A DNA stretch of 64,000 nucleotides from Streptomyces orinoci (GTDB lineage Bacteria > Actinomycetota > Actinomycetes > Streptomycetales > Streptomycetaceae): positions 932,439-996,438 of the forward strand of contig NZ_PHNC01000031.1 in the NCBI RefSeq assembly GCF_003121295.1, in the 5' to 3' direction. Every line of letters begins with the position of its first letter. The stretch's first letter is position 1. Below, one piece after another: positions 17,235 to 25,614 of the stretch. The notes beneath the pieces were generated by a model. It saw only the letters and a list, made by a program, of their open reading frames with translations, had not been told where the DNA came from and made no database searches. The position numbers and the translations under genes were made by a program.

Positions 17235-17308
17235 AGGGCAAAGGCCCGCCGGCCAAGAAGCTACCGGCGGGTACCCAAAACCGGGGGAGCACACTTACGC
17301 TCGCCCTC

Positions 17309-18922
17309 ATGACTGCAGCGCACACGCGGCACCACCCCACCGGCGGCGGCAACCCGGTGGCCCCTCCGGCCGGACGTACGGCGGCCGATGTGGTCACCCC
17401 CGAGCTACTGGCGCGGCTGACCCGCGCCGTGACCGGCTCCGGCAGCACCGTGAGCCATGCGCCCTTCACCGGCAAGGTCCTGGCCGAACTGCCGGAGTCC
17501 ACCCCGGAGGAGGTGGCCGGGGCCTTCACCCGCGCCCGTGCGGCGCAGCACCGCTGGGCCGCGGTGCCGGTACGTACCCGGGCCGCGGTTCTCCTCCGCT
17601 TCCACGACCTGCTGCTGCGGCGCCAGTCCGAGGTGCTGGACCTGATCCAGCTGGAGACCGGAAAGACCCGGCTGCACGCCCATGAGGAGGTACAGGCGGT
17701 GGCGATGGCCGCCCGCCACTACGGCCTGGCCGCCCCGGCCTACTTGCGGTCGCGCCGCCACACCGGCGTCCTCCCGCTGCTCACCAGGGTCACCGAACTG
17801 CGCCTGCCGCGCGGCGTGGTGGGACAGATCGCCCCCTGGAACTACCCGCTGGAACTCTCGGTGGGCGATGCCCTGCCCGCCTTCGCGGCCGGCAACGCGG
17901 TGGTGATGAAGCCGGACACGGAGACCGCCCTCAGCGCGCTGTGGGCCCGCGAACTCCTGGTGGAGGCAGGGCTCCCGGCAGATCTCTGGCAGGTGGTGCT
18001 GGGCGAGGGACCGGTGGTGGGGCCGGCCGTGGTCGCCCACGCCGACTATGTCACCTTCACCGGCTCCACCCGCACCGGCCGCGAGGTGGCCCAGGGCGCC
18101 GCCGCCCGGCTGGTGGGCTGCTCCCTCGAACTCGGCGGCAAGAACGCCATGTTGGTGCTGGACGACGCCGATGTGGACAAGGCGGCGGCCGGTGCGGTGC
18201 GCGCCTGCTTCTCCTCGGCCGGGCAGCTGTGCATCTCGGTGGAGCGGCTGTTCGTCCACTCCGCCGTCGCCGGACGGTTCCTGGAGCGGTTCACCGCCCG
18301 TACCAGGGCGATGCGGCTGGGCGTCTCGCTGGCCTATGGCGCCGACATGGGCTCACTGGCCTCGGAACGCCAACTCGACGCCGTGGTACGGCATGTGGAG
18401 GACGCGGTGGCCAAGGGCGCCACGGTCCTCACCGGCGGCCGCCCCCGACCGGACATCGGGCCGCTGTTCTATGAGCCGACCGTGCTGGACGGAGTCGGAC
18501 CGGAGATGGCCGTCTACGCCGAGGAGACCTTCGGCCCGGTGGTGTCCGTCTACCGTTTCGACGACGAGGACGAGGCCGTGGAGCGCGCCAATGCCACCCC
18601 CTACGGCCTCAACTCCAGCGTCTGGACCCGTGACGCACGCCGCGGCCGGGCGGTGGCGGCCCGGCTGCGCACCGGCACCGTCAATGTCAACGAGGGCTAT
18701 GCGGCGGCCTATGGCAGCGTCGGGGCGCCCATGGGCGGCATGGGCGACTCCGGCCTGGGCCGCCGCCATGGGTCCGAGGGCATCCTCAAGTTCACCGAGG
18801 CGCAGACCGTCGCCGAGCAGCGGGTGCTGCCGCTGGGCCCGGCCTTCGGCCTGGACGACCAGGCGTACGCCAAGCTGCTCACCGGCGGGCTGCGGGCGCT
18901 GAAGACCCTGCGGCTACGGTGA
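17309..18922 (+). CDS. NAD(P)-dependent aldehyde dehydrogenase (succinate-semialdehyde type)
   Basis: 537 residues. Full ALDH signatures are present: general base Glu274 in LELGGKNAM, catalytic Cys308 in GQLCISVERL, the oxyanion Asn in APWNYPLELS, and the coenzyme loop FTGSTRTGREVA. Similarity is closest to the succinic-semialdehyde dehydrogenase subgroup often annotated in Streptomyces. ATG 17309 lacks a Shine-Dalgarno. The GMC oxidoreductase gene follows after 12 bases, so the pair probably oxidises an alcohol to an aldehyde and then to an acid in sequence. The actual substrate cannot be read from sequence. Confidence 0.9.
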   Translation: MTAAHTRHHPTGGGNPVAPPAGRTAADVVTPELLARLTRAVTGSGSTVSHAPFTGKVLAELPESTPEEVAGAFTRARAAQHRWAAVPVRTRAAVLLRFHDLLLRRQSEVLDLIQLETGKTRLHAHEEVQAVAMAARHYGLAAPAYLRSRRHTGVLPLLTRVTELRLPRGVVGQIAPWNYPLELSVGDALPAFAAGNAVVMKPDTETALSALWARELLVEAGLPADLWQVVLGEGPVVGPAVVAHADYVTFTGSTRTGREVAQGAAARLVGCSLELGGKNAMLVLDDADVDKAAAGAVRACFSSAGQLCISVERLFVHSAVAGRFLERFTARTRAMRLGVSLAYGADMGSLASERQLDAVVRHVEDAVAKGATVLTGGRPRPDIGPLFYEPTVLDGVGPEMAVYAEETFGPVVSVYRFDDEDEAVERANATPYGLNSSVWTRDARRGRAVAARLRTGTVNVNEGYAAAYGSVGAPMGGMGDSGLGRRHGSEGILKFTEAQTVAEQRVLPLGPAFGLDDQAYAKLLTGGLRALKTLRLR

Positions 18923-18934
18923 GGAGGGCACGGC

Positions 18935-20776
18935 GTGGAGCGGGTGGACGAGCTGGTGGGCGATCAGCCGGAAGAGCAGGCGGACGATCAGCCGGACCAT
19001 GACCCGGACCATGACTACGACGTGATCGTGGTCGGTTCCGGTTTCGGCGGCGCGGTGGCCGCCCTGCGGCTGACCGAGAAGGGCTACCGGGTGGGGGTGC
19101 TGGAGGCGGGCCGCCGCTTCACCCCCGAGACCCTGCCCAGGAACTCCTGGGACCTGCGCAACTACCTCTGGGCGCCGAGGCTCGGCCTCTACGGCATCCA
19201 GCGCGTCCATCTGCTGGGCAAGGTGATGGTGCTGGCCGGGGCGGGCGTGGGCGGCGGCTCGCTCAACTACGCAAACACTCTCTATGTCCCGCCTGCGGCC
19301 TTCTTCGAGGATCCCCAGTGGGCCGGAATCACCGACTGGCAGCGCGAGTTGGCCCCGTACTACGCACAGGCCCGGCGGATGCTGGGCGTCCGGGCCAACC
19401 CCCACACCACCCCCTCCGATGTCCATCTCAAGGCGGCCGCCGAGCGGATGGGCATCGGGCACACCTTCCACACCGCGCCGGTGGGCGTCTTCTTCGGGGA
19501 CGGGCAGGACGCCGACGGCACCGTACGGGCCCGGCCCGGCGAGGCGGCGGCCGACCCCTACTTCGGCGGCGCGGGGCCCGCCCGCCGCGCCTGCACCGAG
19601 TGCGGGGAGTGCATGACCGGCTGCCGGCACGGCGCCAAGAACACCCTCACCGAGAACTACCTCCACCTCGCCGAACGGGCCGGGGCGGTGATCCACCCGA
19701 TGACCACGGTCATCGCGGTCGGCGAACACCCCGACGGCGGCCACCGGGTGGCCACCGTGCCCACCGACCGGCGGCGGGCCCGGCCGAAGGTGCTGCGCGC
19801 CGGACAGGTGGTGATCGCGGCCGGCACCTATGGCACCCAGACCCTGCTGCACACCATGCGGGACACCGGTACGCTGCCCCGCCTCTCCGCCCGGCTGGGC
19901 GAACTGACCCGTACCAACTCCGAGGCGCTGTGCGGCGCCCAGACCGACGACCGCCGCTACCGCCGGGCCCATGGCGAGCGGAAGGCCGACTTCACCCGGG
20001 GCGTGGCCATCACCTCCTCGGTGCACCCCAACCCCGACACCCATATCGAGCCGGTGCGTTACGGCAAGGGGTCCAACGCCATGGGCCTGCTGTCCGTCCT
20101 CCAGGTGCCGGTGGGCACCCCGGGCCGCCGGGCGGCGGCCTTCGCCGGACGCTGCGTACGCCACCCGCTGCTGCTGCTCCGCTCGCTGTCCAACCGCCGC
20201 TGGTCCGAACGCACCATCATCGTCCTGGTGATGCAGTCCCTGGACAACTCGCTGACCACCTACCGGCGCCGGAAGGGGCCGGGCAAGGGGCTGCTCACCG
20301 CCCGGCAGGGCCATGGCGCCCCCAACCCCGACCAGATCCCGGAGGCGGCCGAGGCGGCCGGCCAACTGGCCAAGGAGATCAACGGTTTCGCGGGCAGCAA
20401 TGTCGGCGAACTGACCGGCACCCCGCTCACCGCCCACTTCCTGGGCGGCTGCCCGATCGGCGCGGACCGGGACAGCGGGGTGATCGACCCCTACCACCGG
20501 CTCTACGGCCATCCGGGGATCTCGGTGGTGGACGGGGCGGCGGTCTCCGCCAATCTGGGCGTCAACCCCTCGCTGACCATCACCGCCCAGGCGGAACGGG
20601 CGATGGCCCTCTGGCCCAACAAGGGCGACCCCGACCCCCGCCCGCCCCAGGGCGAGGACTACCGGCCGCTGGCCGCGGTACCCCCACGCCACCCCGCGGT
20701 CCCCGAAACCGCCTTCGCCGCCCTCCGGTTGCCTCTCCTGCCGGTACCGGAGGTGCCCCGAAGGGATGCCCCGTAG
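18935..20776 (+). CDS. GMC-family FAD-dependent oxidoreductase
   Basis: 613 residues. The FAD-binding motif VVGSGFGGAVAALRL lies near residue 32. A GAGVGGGSLNYANTL segment and the C-terminal NLGVNPSLTITAQAE sequence are typical of cholesterol-oxidase-like GMC enzymes. A Cys cluster RRACTECGECMTGCRHGAKN (about residues 218-237) resembles the conserved Cys-rich insert of this subgroup and may bind a metal or Fe-S cluster. The GTG start follows a GAGGAGGG Shine-Dalgarno. The N-terminal ~25 residues are Asp/Glu/Gln-rich and non-conserved. It forms an operon with the upstream aldehyde dehydrogenase. Confidence 0.9.
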   Translation: MERVDELVGDQPEEQADDQPDHDPDHDYDVIVVGSGFGGAVAALRLTEKGYRVGVLEAGRRFTPETLPRNSWDLRNYLWAPRLGLYGIQRVHLLGKVMVLAGAGVGGGSLNYANTLYVPPAAFFEDPQWAGITDWQRELAPYYAQARRMLGVRANPHTTPSDVHLKAAAERMGIGHTFHTAPVGVFFGDGQDADGTVRARPGEAAADPYFGGAGPARRACTECGECMTGCRHGAKNTLTENYLHLAERAGAVIHPMTTVIAVGEHPDGGHRVATVPTDRRRARPKVLRAGQVVIAAGTYGTQTLLHTMRDTGTLPRLSARLGELTRTNSEALCGAQTDDRRYRRAHGERKADFTRGVAITSSVHPNPDTHIEPVRYGKGSNAMGLLSVLQVPVGTPGRRAAAFAGRCVRHPLLLLRSLSNRRWSERTIIVLVMQSLDNSLTTYRRRKGPGKGLLTARQGHGAPNPDQIPEAAEAAGQLAKEINGFAGSNVGELTGTPLTAHFLGGCPIGADRDSGVIDPYHRLYGHPGISVVDGAAVSANLGVNPSLTITAQAERAMALWPNKGDPDPRPPQGEDYRPLAAVPPRHPAVPETAFAALRLPLLPVPEVPRRDAP

Positions 20777-20792
20777 GGGCGGCGCTTCGGGG
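20756..20792 (+). terminator. Hairpin overlapping the GMC gene stop codon
   Basis: CCCCGAAG (20756-20763) pairs with CTTCGGGG (20785-20792). An inner stem GCCCC/GGGGC (20768-20780) has a GTA loop. The stop codon TAG at 20774-20776 lies inside the structure. It separates the GMC gene from the convergent surface-protein gene. Confidence 0.55.
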
Positions 20793-20875
20793 GCGCGGGG
20801 CGGCGGCTCCGTCGTGCCGCCGCTGTGTGGGCGCGACCGGCCGGGTGCGGGCCCGTACCCGGAGCGCGACGGAGC

Positions 20876-21883
20876 CTAGCGGTGCCCGCCCTCCGCCGTG
20901 CGCCGCCGCCGCGAAAACACCACCGCTCCAGCCCCAACAAGCACCGCCGCCCCACTAAGCGCCCCCAGCACCGGCATCGCCGAGGACGACCCGGTATGCG
21001 CCAGCTCCCCATTGGCGGGCAGCTTCGCCAACTCCCCCTGCGGCGCGGTCCTGTTGACCTCGTGCGCCGGCCTCACAGCGGGCTTCGCGGCCGGCTTCGC
21101 GTCCCCCCGCTCACTGCCCGCGGCCAGCACCTCGAACGGGTAGGACGCCCCCGGCGAGTACCCGCACCCATGCTCCGCGGTGCGGTAGTAGCCGATCTGG
21201 AAGGCCGCCCCCGACCCGGCGGGCGCCTTGGCATCCACCGCCAGCCGCAGCCGGGCGTCGGCATGACCCCCGGGCCGCAGCTCGCGTACCTCGGCGAAGT
21301 AACCGGCGCGGTAGCGGATGTCCTGCCACCGGCGGGCCTTGGGGTCGTACCACTGCAACCGCAGATGCCCGCTGGTCTCGGTGGCACCCCGGTAGGAGAA
21401 GACCTCCACATAGGCGGCCACCGACGGCAGTTGGGCGGTGGAGGTGTTGCTCACCCGGTAGGTGAACTCATGCCAGCCGGAGCCCGCCACCAACTGCCCC
21501 GGCAGCCCGTGCAGTTCGGTCCGGGCCAGCGGGGAGCCCACCGCGCAGCTGCCCGGAGTGGCCGCCGGACTGGACGAGGCCGTGCTGCTGGTCGTCGGGG
21601 GCGGCGCCGGTGCGGTGACGGTGGAGGAAGCCGTGGAGGTGGACTGGGACGTGTCCTGGGACGTGGACGCACTGGTCGGCGCCGTAGCCGTCCGAGTGGC
21701 CGTCGCATCAGGCGACTTGGGGTCCCCGGGAGCCGCCGCCTCCGGACCCGTGGTGGCCATGGCGCTCGGCGCCGTGGTCACCGACGGCGGCCCCGCCGCG
21801 AGCGCGGACGGCGCGGTCAGCAGCACGGCGGGGCCGGCGGCGGCAGTGGCGGCCACCGCCACCAGAGCACGGCGAAGCTTCAT
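20876..21883 (-). CDS. LAHTG sortase-anchored cell-wall protein
   Basis: 335 residues. Start ATG 21883 is preceded by GGGAGAGGG. There is a Sec signal peptide (MKLRRALVAVAATAAAGPAV, cleavage after SALA), then a ~90-residue Ser/Thr/Pro/Ala-rich stalk likely to be glycosylated. A beta-rich domain of about 150 residues follows (WHEFTYRVSNTSTAQLPSVA; HLRLQWYDPKARRWQDIRY). The sorting signal is LAHTG at 294-298, then a hydrophobic helix and RRRR tail. LAxTG is the signal for class E sortases of Streptomyces, so it is covalently attached to peptidoglycan. The binding partner is unknown. Confidence 0.88.
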   Translation of the reverse strand: MKLRRALVAVAATAAAGPAVLLTAPSALAAGPPSVTTAPSAMATTGPEAAAPGDPKSPDATATRTATAPTSASTSQDTSQSTSTASSTVTAPAPPPTTSSTASSSPAATPGSCAVGSPLARTELHGLPGQLVAGSGWHEFTYRVSNTSTAQLPSVAAYVEVFSYRGATETSGHLRLQWYDPKARRWQDIRYRAGYFAEVRELRPGGHADARLRLAVDAKAPAGSGAAFQIGYYRTAEHGCGYSPGASYPFEVLAAGSERGDAKPAAKPAVRPAHEVNRTAPQGELAKLPANGELAHTGSSSAMPVLGALSGAAVLVGAGAVVFSRRRRTAEGGHR

Positions 21884-22571
21884 GGAGCCCTCTCCCGGGA
21901 TGGTGCGGTTAGCACGTACATGACCAGTCGCCCGGGCGAAGGGTTGTACGGGCCCGCACCGACCCCGGGTGTGATTGATCTCACCCACCTGTGGGCCGGG
22001 GAAAGCGAAGGGCCCCGGGCCGTCTACGCGGGGGCGTGCGGACGGCCACGGGGCCCTTGAGTGCCGGCACCGAGGTTCAGGGCGGTTCGGTGCCGCGGAG
22101 CGGCGCCGGGGGGAGCGCCGCCGGCTGGGGAAGTGGTCGGACCAATGGCGGTGCTGTGAAAGGGACTTGGTGTTCCCTTTGCATCGTGGGGTATGGACCT
22201 GGCCGGGCGCAACCGTTCGGGCGGATACGGTCGGTTCCAGGCGTCCCCGGAACCGACCGCCCCTTGGGTGGCGACCGGGCTGCTGTCCCCTGCCGACCGG
22301 CCACCGTCACCGGAGCGAGGTCCCACGACACGCCCTTGGGGCGCGTCTCACACTCCGGTGGTTCCGCCCCGTCGATATCGGGCGCCCAGCTGAACAGGGG
22401 CGGAGGCCACGCGTGGAACTCTGGGATTTCCCCATGCCCCGGCGACGCCGGGTTCGGGGGGAGAGCCGCTCCTGGCTGGTGCGGCAACCCGTCCAACGAA
22501 GGCCGTCCCAAGCCGGTCACGCACCGTAGGAGTGATGGGCCGGGCGCCCGGTTACCCCCTATCCGGACCCC
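21884..22571. other. 688-base region without a recognised gene
   Basis: It lies between the start of the surface-protein gene and the end of the chorismate mutase gene (both minus strand). It contains a 15-bp hairpin (22010-22056), a stem AAAGGGA/TCCCTTT (22159-22180), and a structured stretch at about 22430-22540. In that stretch CCCCGGCG/CGCCGGG forms a stem, GGTGCG (22478-22483) can pair with CGCACC (22520-22525) around GGCAACCCGTCCAAC, and AGGAG precedes an ATG at 22533. Open frames are present on both strands but have no family similarity I recognise. Confidence 0.5.
22010..22056. terminator. Strong hairpin, possible terminator of the aroQ transcript
   Basis: GGGCCCCGGGCCGTC (22010-22024) pairs with GACGGCC-A-CGGGGCCC (22041-22056): 15 bp with one bulged A and a 16-base loop. 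It lies about 515 bases beyond the chorismate mutase stop. That is too far for a simple terminator unless there is a long 3' UTR or an unrecognised RNA between. Confidence 0.45.
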
Positions 22572-22907
22572 TCAGACCCGCCCCCGGCACAGCTCCAGCA
22601 GGGTCATCGCCAGCGCGGTACCACTGCGGCCCAGCTGCTCGCTGTAGTGGTTGAGCACCTCCATCTCCCGGGAGAAGCTGATCCGCCGCCCGCCGGAACC
22701 GATGCGCTCGCGCTGGATCGCCGAGGAGACGGCCATCCGCTCCTGGATCAGCCCGATGATGCGGCCGTCCAGCTCGTCGATCCGCTCCCGGGCGTCCCTG
22801 ATCATGCCGGCCGCCTCGGCGGTACGGGCGCCGGTGTCCTTGACCGCTCCGGAGGGCAGCCCGGCAGGCGTTGCCGTGGGGGTTCCCGTGTGGATTTCCG
22901 TGTGCAT
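22572..22907 (-). CDS. AroQ-type chorismate mutase
   Basis: 111 residues. The enzyme converts chorismate to prephenate, the first committed step to Phe and Tyr. The AroQ helical signature is visible: REIDELDGRI-type helix (RERIDELDGRIIGLIQERMA), then SSAIQRERIGSGGRRISFSR and EMEVLNHYSEQLGRSGTALA. These give the Arg/Lys/Glu active-site pattern. ATG 22907 has AGGAGA nine bases upstream. The gene is preceded by a 19-bp perfect hairpin and a 23-codon leader ORF with Phe and Tyr codons, pointing to attenuation control. It converges on nothing within 500 bases downstream. Confidence 0.88.
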   Translation of the reverse strand: MHTEIHTGTPTATPAGLPSGAVKDTGARTAEAAGMIRDARERIDELDGRIIGLIQERMAVSSAIQRERIGSGGRRISFSREMEVLNHYSEQLGRSGTALAMTLLELCRGRV

Positions 22908-22961
22908 CCGTGTCTCCTGGGGTTTCGGTCCCCGGGAACGGCCCTCGGCCCTCGTGGAGAA

Positions 22962-23006
22962 CGACACAGCGCCCCGGGCCTTGGGCCGGCCCGGGGCGCT
23001 GTGTCG
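22962..23006 (-). terminator. Attenuator-like hairpin before chorismate mutase
   Basis: CGACACAGCGCCCCGGGCC (22962-22980) is the exact reverse complement of 22988-23006, with a 7-base loop. On the minus strand the stem is followed by TTCTCC and ends 55 bases before the aroQ start. It lies 18 bases after the stop of a Phe/Tyr-rich leader ORF, the position of an intrinsic attenuator. Confidence 0.7.
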
Positions 23007-23024
23007 AAGTCGCTTGTCAGAGGT

Positions 23025-23096
23025 TCAAGCAGCACGACCATGGCAGCCGGACGGGCCGGTGCCATAGGTAAAGACGAAGGTCGTGTGCTGACGCAT
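23025..23096 (-). CDS. Candidate aromatic leader peptide of chorismate mutase
   Basis: A 23-codon ORF: MRQHTTFVFTYGTGPSGCHG then RAA. It has Phe-Val-Phe-Thr-Tyr at codons 7-11, including TTT and TAT, codons that are uncommon in such GC-rich genes. Around these codons the RNA can form an inner hairpin (ATGGCA..CCGG/CCGG..TGCCAT) enclosed by CAGCAC..GACC with GGTCGTGCTG, a plausible pause structure. No Shine-Dalgarno is seen. A -10-like CATACT ends eight bases before the ATG, so the transcript may be leaderless. I infer a ribosome-mediated attenuation peptide for the downstream aroQ gene. Confidence 0.6.
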   Translation of the reverse strand: MRQHTTFVFTYGTGPSGCHGRAA

Positions 23097-23103
23097 GGGG
23101 CTC

Positions 23104-23134
23104 AGTATGGCCCCATGGGTGGCTGGGGCACCAA
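23104..23134 (-). promoter_or_regulatory. Putative promoter of the aroQ leader
   Basis: On the minus strand TTGGTG (23129-23134) and CATACT (23104-23109) are separated by 19 bases. The predicted start is at about 23097, one base from the leader ATG at 23096. The match to consensus is moderate. Confidence 0.4.
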
Positions 23135-23198
23135 TCCGGGACGCTCCCCGGGGCCCCGGATTCGGATGGTGAGACAAAAGCAAACCCCCGCGCGCCGG

Positions 23199-23204
23199 TA
23201 GAAT
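23199..23204 (+). promoter_or_regulatory. -10 element of guaA
   Basis: TAGAAT is a good vegetative -10, 46 bases before the guaA GTG. No convincing -35 is seen at 16-18 bases upstream, where the sequence is A-rich (GACAAAAGC). The leader is about 40 bases. Confidence 0.5.
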
Positions 23205-23250
23205 CGACAAATAGAGACCCCCATCCCCGATCCGCCGGAAGGCCGCCGAA

Positions 23251-24849
23251 GTGTCATCAGCGACTCCAGCCGCCGCCCACGACCACACCGCGGAGCCGGT
23301 GCTCGTTGTCGACTTCGGTGCGCAGTACGCCCAGCTCATCGCCCGTCGCGTCCGTGAGGCGCGGGTCTACAGCGAGATCGTTCCGTCCACCATGCCGGTG
23401 GCCGAGATGCTCGCCAAGAAGCCCAAGGCGATCATCCTCTCCGGCGGTCCCTCCTCGGTCTATGAGGAAGGCGCCCCGCGCCTGGACCGCGCCATCTTCG
23501 AGGCCGGGGTCCCGGTCTTCGGCATGTGCTACGGCTTCCAGCTGATGGCCACCGCCCTCGGCGGCACCGTGGACAACACCGGTGCCCGCGAGTACGGCCG
23601 TACCCAGCTGCATGTCAGCAAGCCCGGCTCCACCCTCTTCGAGGGCACCCCGGACGAGCAGTCGGTGTGGATGTCGCACGGCGACGCCTGCTCCGCCGCC
23701 CCCGAGGGCTTCACCGTCACCGCCTCCACCGACATGGTGCCGGTGGCCGCCTTCGAGAACGACGAGAAGAAGCTCTACGGCGTCCAGTACCACCCCGAGG
23801 TGATGCACTCCACCCACGGTCAGCTGGTGCTGGAGCACTTCCTCTACCGGGGCGCGGGCATCGAGCCCACCTGGACCACCGGCAATGTCATCGAGGACCA
23901 GATCGAGGCGATCCGCGCCCAGGTCGGCACCAAGCGCGCCATCTGCGGCCTGTCCGGCGGCGTGGACTCCGCGGTCGCCGCGGCACTGGTGCAGAAGGCC
24001 ATCGGTTCCCAGCTGACCTGCGTCTATGTCGATCACGGCCTGATGCGCAAGGGCGAGACCGAGCAGGTCGAGAAGGACTTCGTGGCCGCCACCGGCGTTC
24101 AGCTGAAGGTGGTGGACGCCCAGGAGCAGTTCCTGGTGGCGCTCGCCGGGGTCAGCGACCCCGAGGAGAAGCGGAAGATCATCGGCCGGGAGTTCATCCG
24201 GGTCTTCGAGCAGGCCCAGGCCGAGATCATCGCCGAGGGCGACGAGACCGGCGAGCCCGTCGAGTTCCTGGTCCAGGGCACCCTCTACCCGGACGTCGTC
24301 GAATCCGGCGGCGGCACCGGCACCGCCAACATCAAGTCCCACCACAATGTGGGCGGCCTGCCGGAGGACCTGGAGTTCAAGCTGGTCGAGCCGCTGCGCC
24401 AGCTGTTCAAGGACGAGGTCCGGATGGTCGGCCAGGAGCTGGGCCTGCCCGAGGAGATCGTCCACCGCCAGCCCTTCCCCGGCCCCGGCCTGGGCATCCG
24501 CATCGTCGGCGAGGTCACCCGCGAGCGGCTGGACCTGCTGCGCGAGGCCGACGCCATCGCCCGCGAGGAACTGACCGCCGCCGGCCTGGACCGCGAGATC
24601 TGGCAGTGCCCCGTGGTGCTGCTGGCCGACGTCCGCTCGGTCGGCGTCCAGGGCGACGGCCGTACCTACGGCCACCCGGTGGTGCTGCGCCCGGTCTCCT
24701 CCGAGGACGCCATGACCGCCGACTGGTCGCGGCTGCCGTATGAGGTCCTGGCCCGGATCTCCACCCGCATCACCAATGAGGTGCGCGACGTCAACCGGGT
24801 GGTGCTGGATGTGACCAGCAAGCCCCCGGCGACGATCGAGTGGGAGTAA
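23251..24849 (+). CDS. guaA: GMP synthase (glutamine-hydrolysing)
   Basis: 532 residues, the normal length. It amidates XMP to GMP in cytosolic purine synthesis. The N-terminal class I glutamine amidotransferase has Cys93 in GMCYGFQLM, with the His-x-Glu pair in YHPEVMHS. The central ATP pyrophosphatase has the PP-loop SGGVDS at 235-240. The C-terminal dimerisation domain ends with the conserved KPPATIEWE. The GTG start is supported by VLVVDFGAQYAQLIARRV beginning about 15 residues in. It is monocistronic, followed by a strong terminator. Confidence 0.98.
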   Translation: MSSATPAAAHDHTAEPVLVVDFGAQYAQLIARRVREARVYSEIVPSTMPVAEMLAKKPKAIILSGGPSSVYEEGAPRLDRAIFEAGVPVFGMCYGFQLMATALGGTVDNTGAREYGRTQLHVSKPGSTLFEGTPDEQSVWMSHGDACSAAPEGFTVTASTDMVPVAAFENDEKKLYGVQYHPEVMHSTHGQLVLEHFLYRGAGIEPTWTTGNVIEDQIEAIRAQVGTKRAICGLSGGVDSAVAAALVQKAIGSQLTCVYVDHGLMRKGETEQVEKDFVAATGVQLKVVDAQEQFLVALAGVSDPEEKRKIIGREFIRVFEQAQAEIIAEGDETGEPVEFLVQGTLYPDVVESGGGTGTANIKSHHNVGGLPEDLEFKLVEPLRQLFKDEVRMVGQELGLPEEIVHRQPFPGPGLGIRIVGEVTRERLDLLREADAIAREELTAAGLDREIWQCPVVLLADVRSVGVQGDGRTYGHPVVLRPVSSEDAMTADWSRLPYEVLARISTRITNEVRDVNRVVLDVTSKPPATIEWE

Positions 24850-24888
24850 CCCTCTGGGTCGCTCCTGACCGCGTTTGACCGATTCCGG

Positions 24889-24927
24889 CCGCGCCGTCTT
24901 CCGTCCCTCCGGACGGGGGCGGCGCGG
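24889..24927. terminator. Bidirectional terminator between guaA and the cupin gene
   Basis: The outer stem is CCGCGCCG/CGGCGCGG (24889-24896, 24920-24927). The inner stem is CCGTCC/GGACGG (24901-24906, 24911-24916) with a CTCC loop. It sits between the convergent guaA and cupin genes. Confidence 0.75.
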
Positions 24928-24935
24928 TCGTCGTT

Positions 24936-25436
24936 TCAGCGCTCCTCCAGCGCCCGCCGCCAGACCGGGCTGTCCACATAGTGGTTGTCAAAGCGCTCCG
25001 AGCTCTCCCTGATCTCCTGGACGCTCGCCTCGCCCCGGTACACCCGCTCCAGCAGCCGGTAGTAGTCGAACCGGTGCAGCCCCGGAGTGAAGACCACCAG
25101 CAGCTCACCCTCCTCGCCGGGTGCCGGGGCGAAGGCGTGCGGCACGGTCGGCGGGACGGTCAGGAAGTCGCCCGGGCCCAGGGTGAGCACCTCGTCCCGC
25201 ACCAGGAACCGCACCTTCCCGCCGAGCACCAGGAACATCTCGGTGGCCTGGGTGTGGAAGTGCGCGGGCGCGCCCGGCGAACCCTTTTTGAGCGTGGCCC
25301 GGTTGGCGGTGAGAGCCCCGCCGGTGGCGTCCGCGTCCGCGAGCAAGGTGATCAGGCTGGTGGCCCCATCCTGCAGAACCTCGGCTTCGGCGGCCCGCAC
25401 CAGGACGGGGTGGTGGGCGGTGGTGTTCACGTTCAC
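24936..25436 (-). CDS. Cupin-domain protein
   Basis: 166 residues. A single cupin fold with metal-binding motif 1 PAHFHTQATEMFLVLGGKVRF (His-x-His ... Glu) and motif 2 GDFLTVPPTVPHAFAP. It is close to quercetin-dioxygenase-like cupins but could be a sugar-binding or regulatory protein; no catalytic assignment is possible. GTG 25436 or GTG 25430 could be the start; AAGGAG lies 4 or 10 bases upstream respectively. It is divergent from an alpha/beta-hydrolase gene with an operator-like palindrome. Confidence 0.8.
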   Translation of the reverse strand: MNVNTTAHHPVLVRAAEAEVLQDGATSLITLLADADATGGALTANRATLKKGSPGAPAHFHTQATEMFLVLGGKVRFLVRDEVLTLGPGDFLTVPPTVPHAFAPAPGEEGELLVVFTPGLHRFDYYRLLERVYRGEASVQEIRESSERFDNHYVDSPVWRRALEER

Positions 25437-25558
25437 GGGGCTCCTTGGAGCTGGGTGCCGGTGGCTGACACCCATGAACCTACGGGTCCGAGAGACCCGC
25501 CTCATGGTGCATTTTCCGGCTGCTTTTTGAGGTCAATCCGGCCCATGCGGAAAGCCTG

Positions 25559-25588
25559 TTGCGCCCCGCGAGGGCGCTGCCCTACCGT
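25559..25588 (+). promoter_or_regulatory. Promoter of the alpha/beta-hydrolase gene
   Basis: TTGCGC (25559-25564), an 18-base spacer and TACCGT (25583-25588) form a vegetative-type promoter. The predicted start (about 25595) falls just before a 16-bp palindrome. Confidence 0.55.
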
Positions 25589-25598
25589 GGAGCAACGA

Positions 25599-25614
25599 GA
25601 CGAGACGTCTCGTC
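25599..25614. promoter_or_regulatory. 16-bp palindromic operator
   Basis: GACGAGACGTCTCGTC is a perfect palindrome immediately downstream of the predicted transcription start and 16 bases before GGAGGT. Its size, symmetry and position suit a dimeric TetR-type repressor acting as a roadblock. No tetR gene is adjacent. Confidence 0.6.

Noticed and set aside
14310..17294. 994-residue minus-strand open frame
   Set aside because: It spans the antisense of a complete Ser/Thr kinase and part of the winged-helix gene in another frame; low-complexity translation.
21991..22647. 218-residue plus-strand open frame in the gene-free gap
   Set aside because: No ribosome site, no domain, irregular codon use, and it runs antisense into aroQ.
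22533..22652. 39-codon plus-strand ORF after AGGAG within the gap
   Set aside because: It lies mostly antisense to aroQ, has no recognisable sequence, and could arise by chance.
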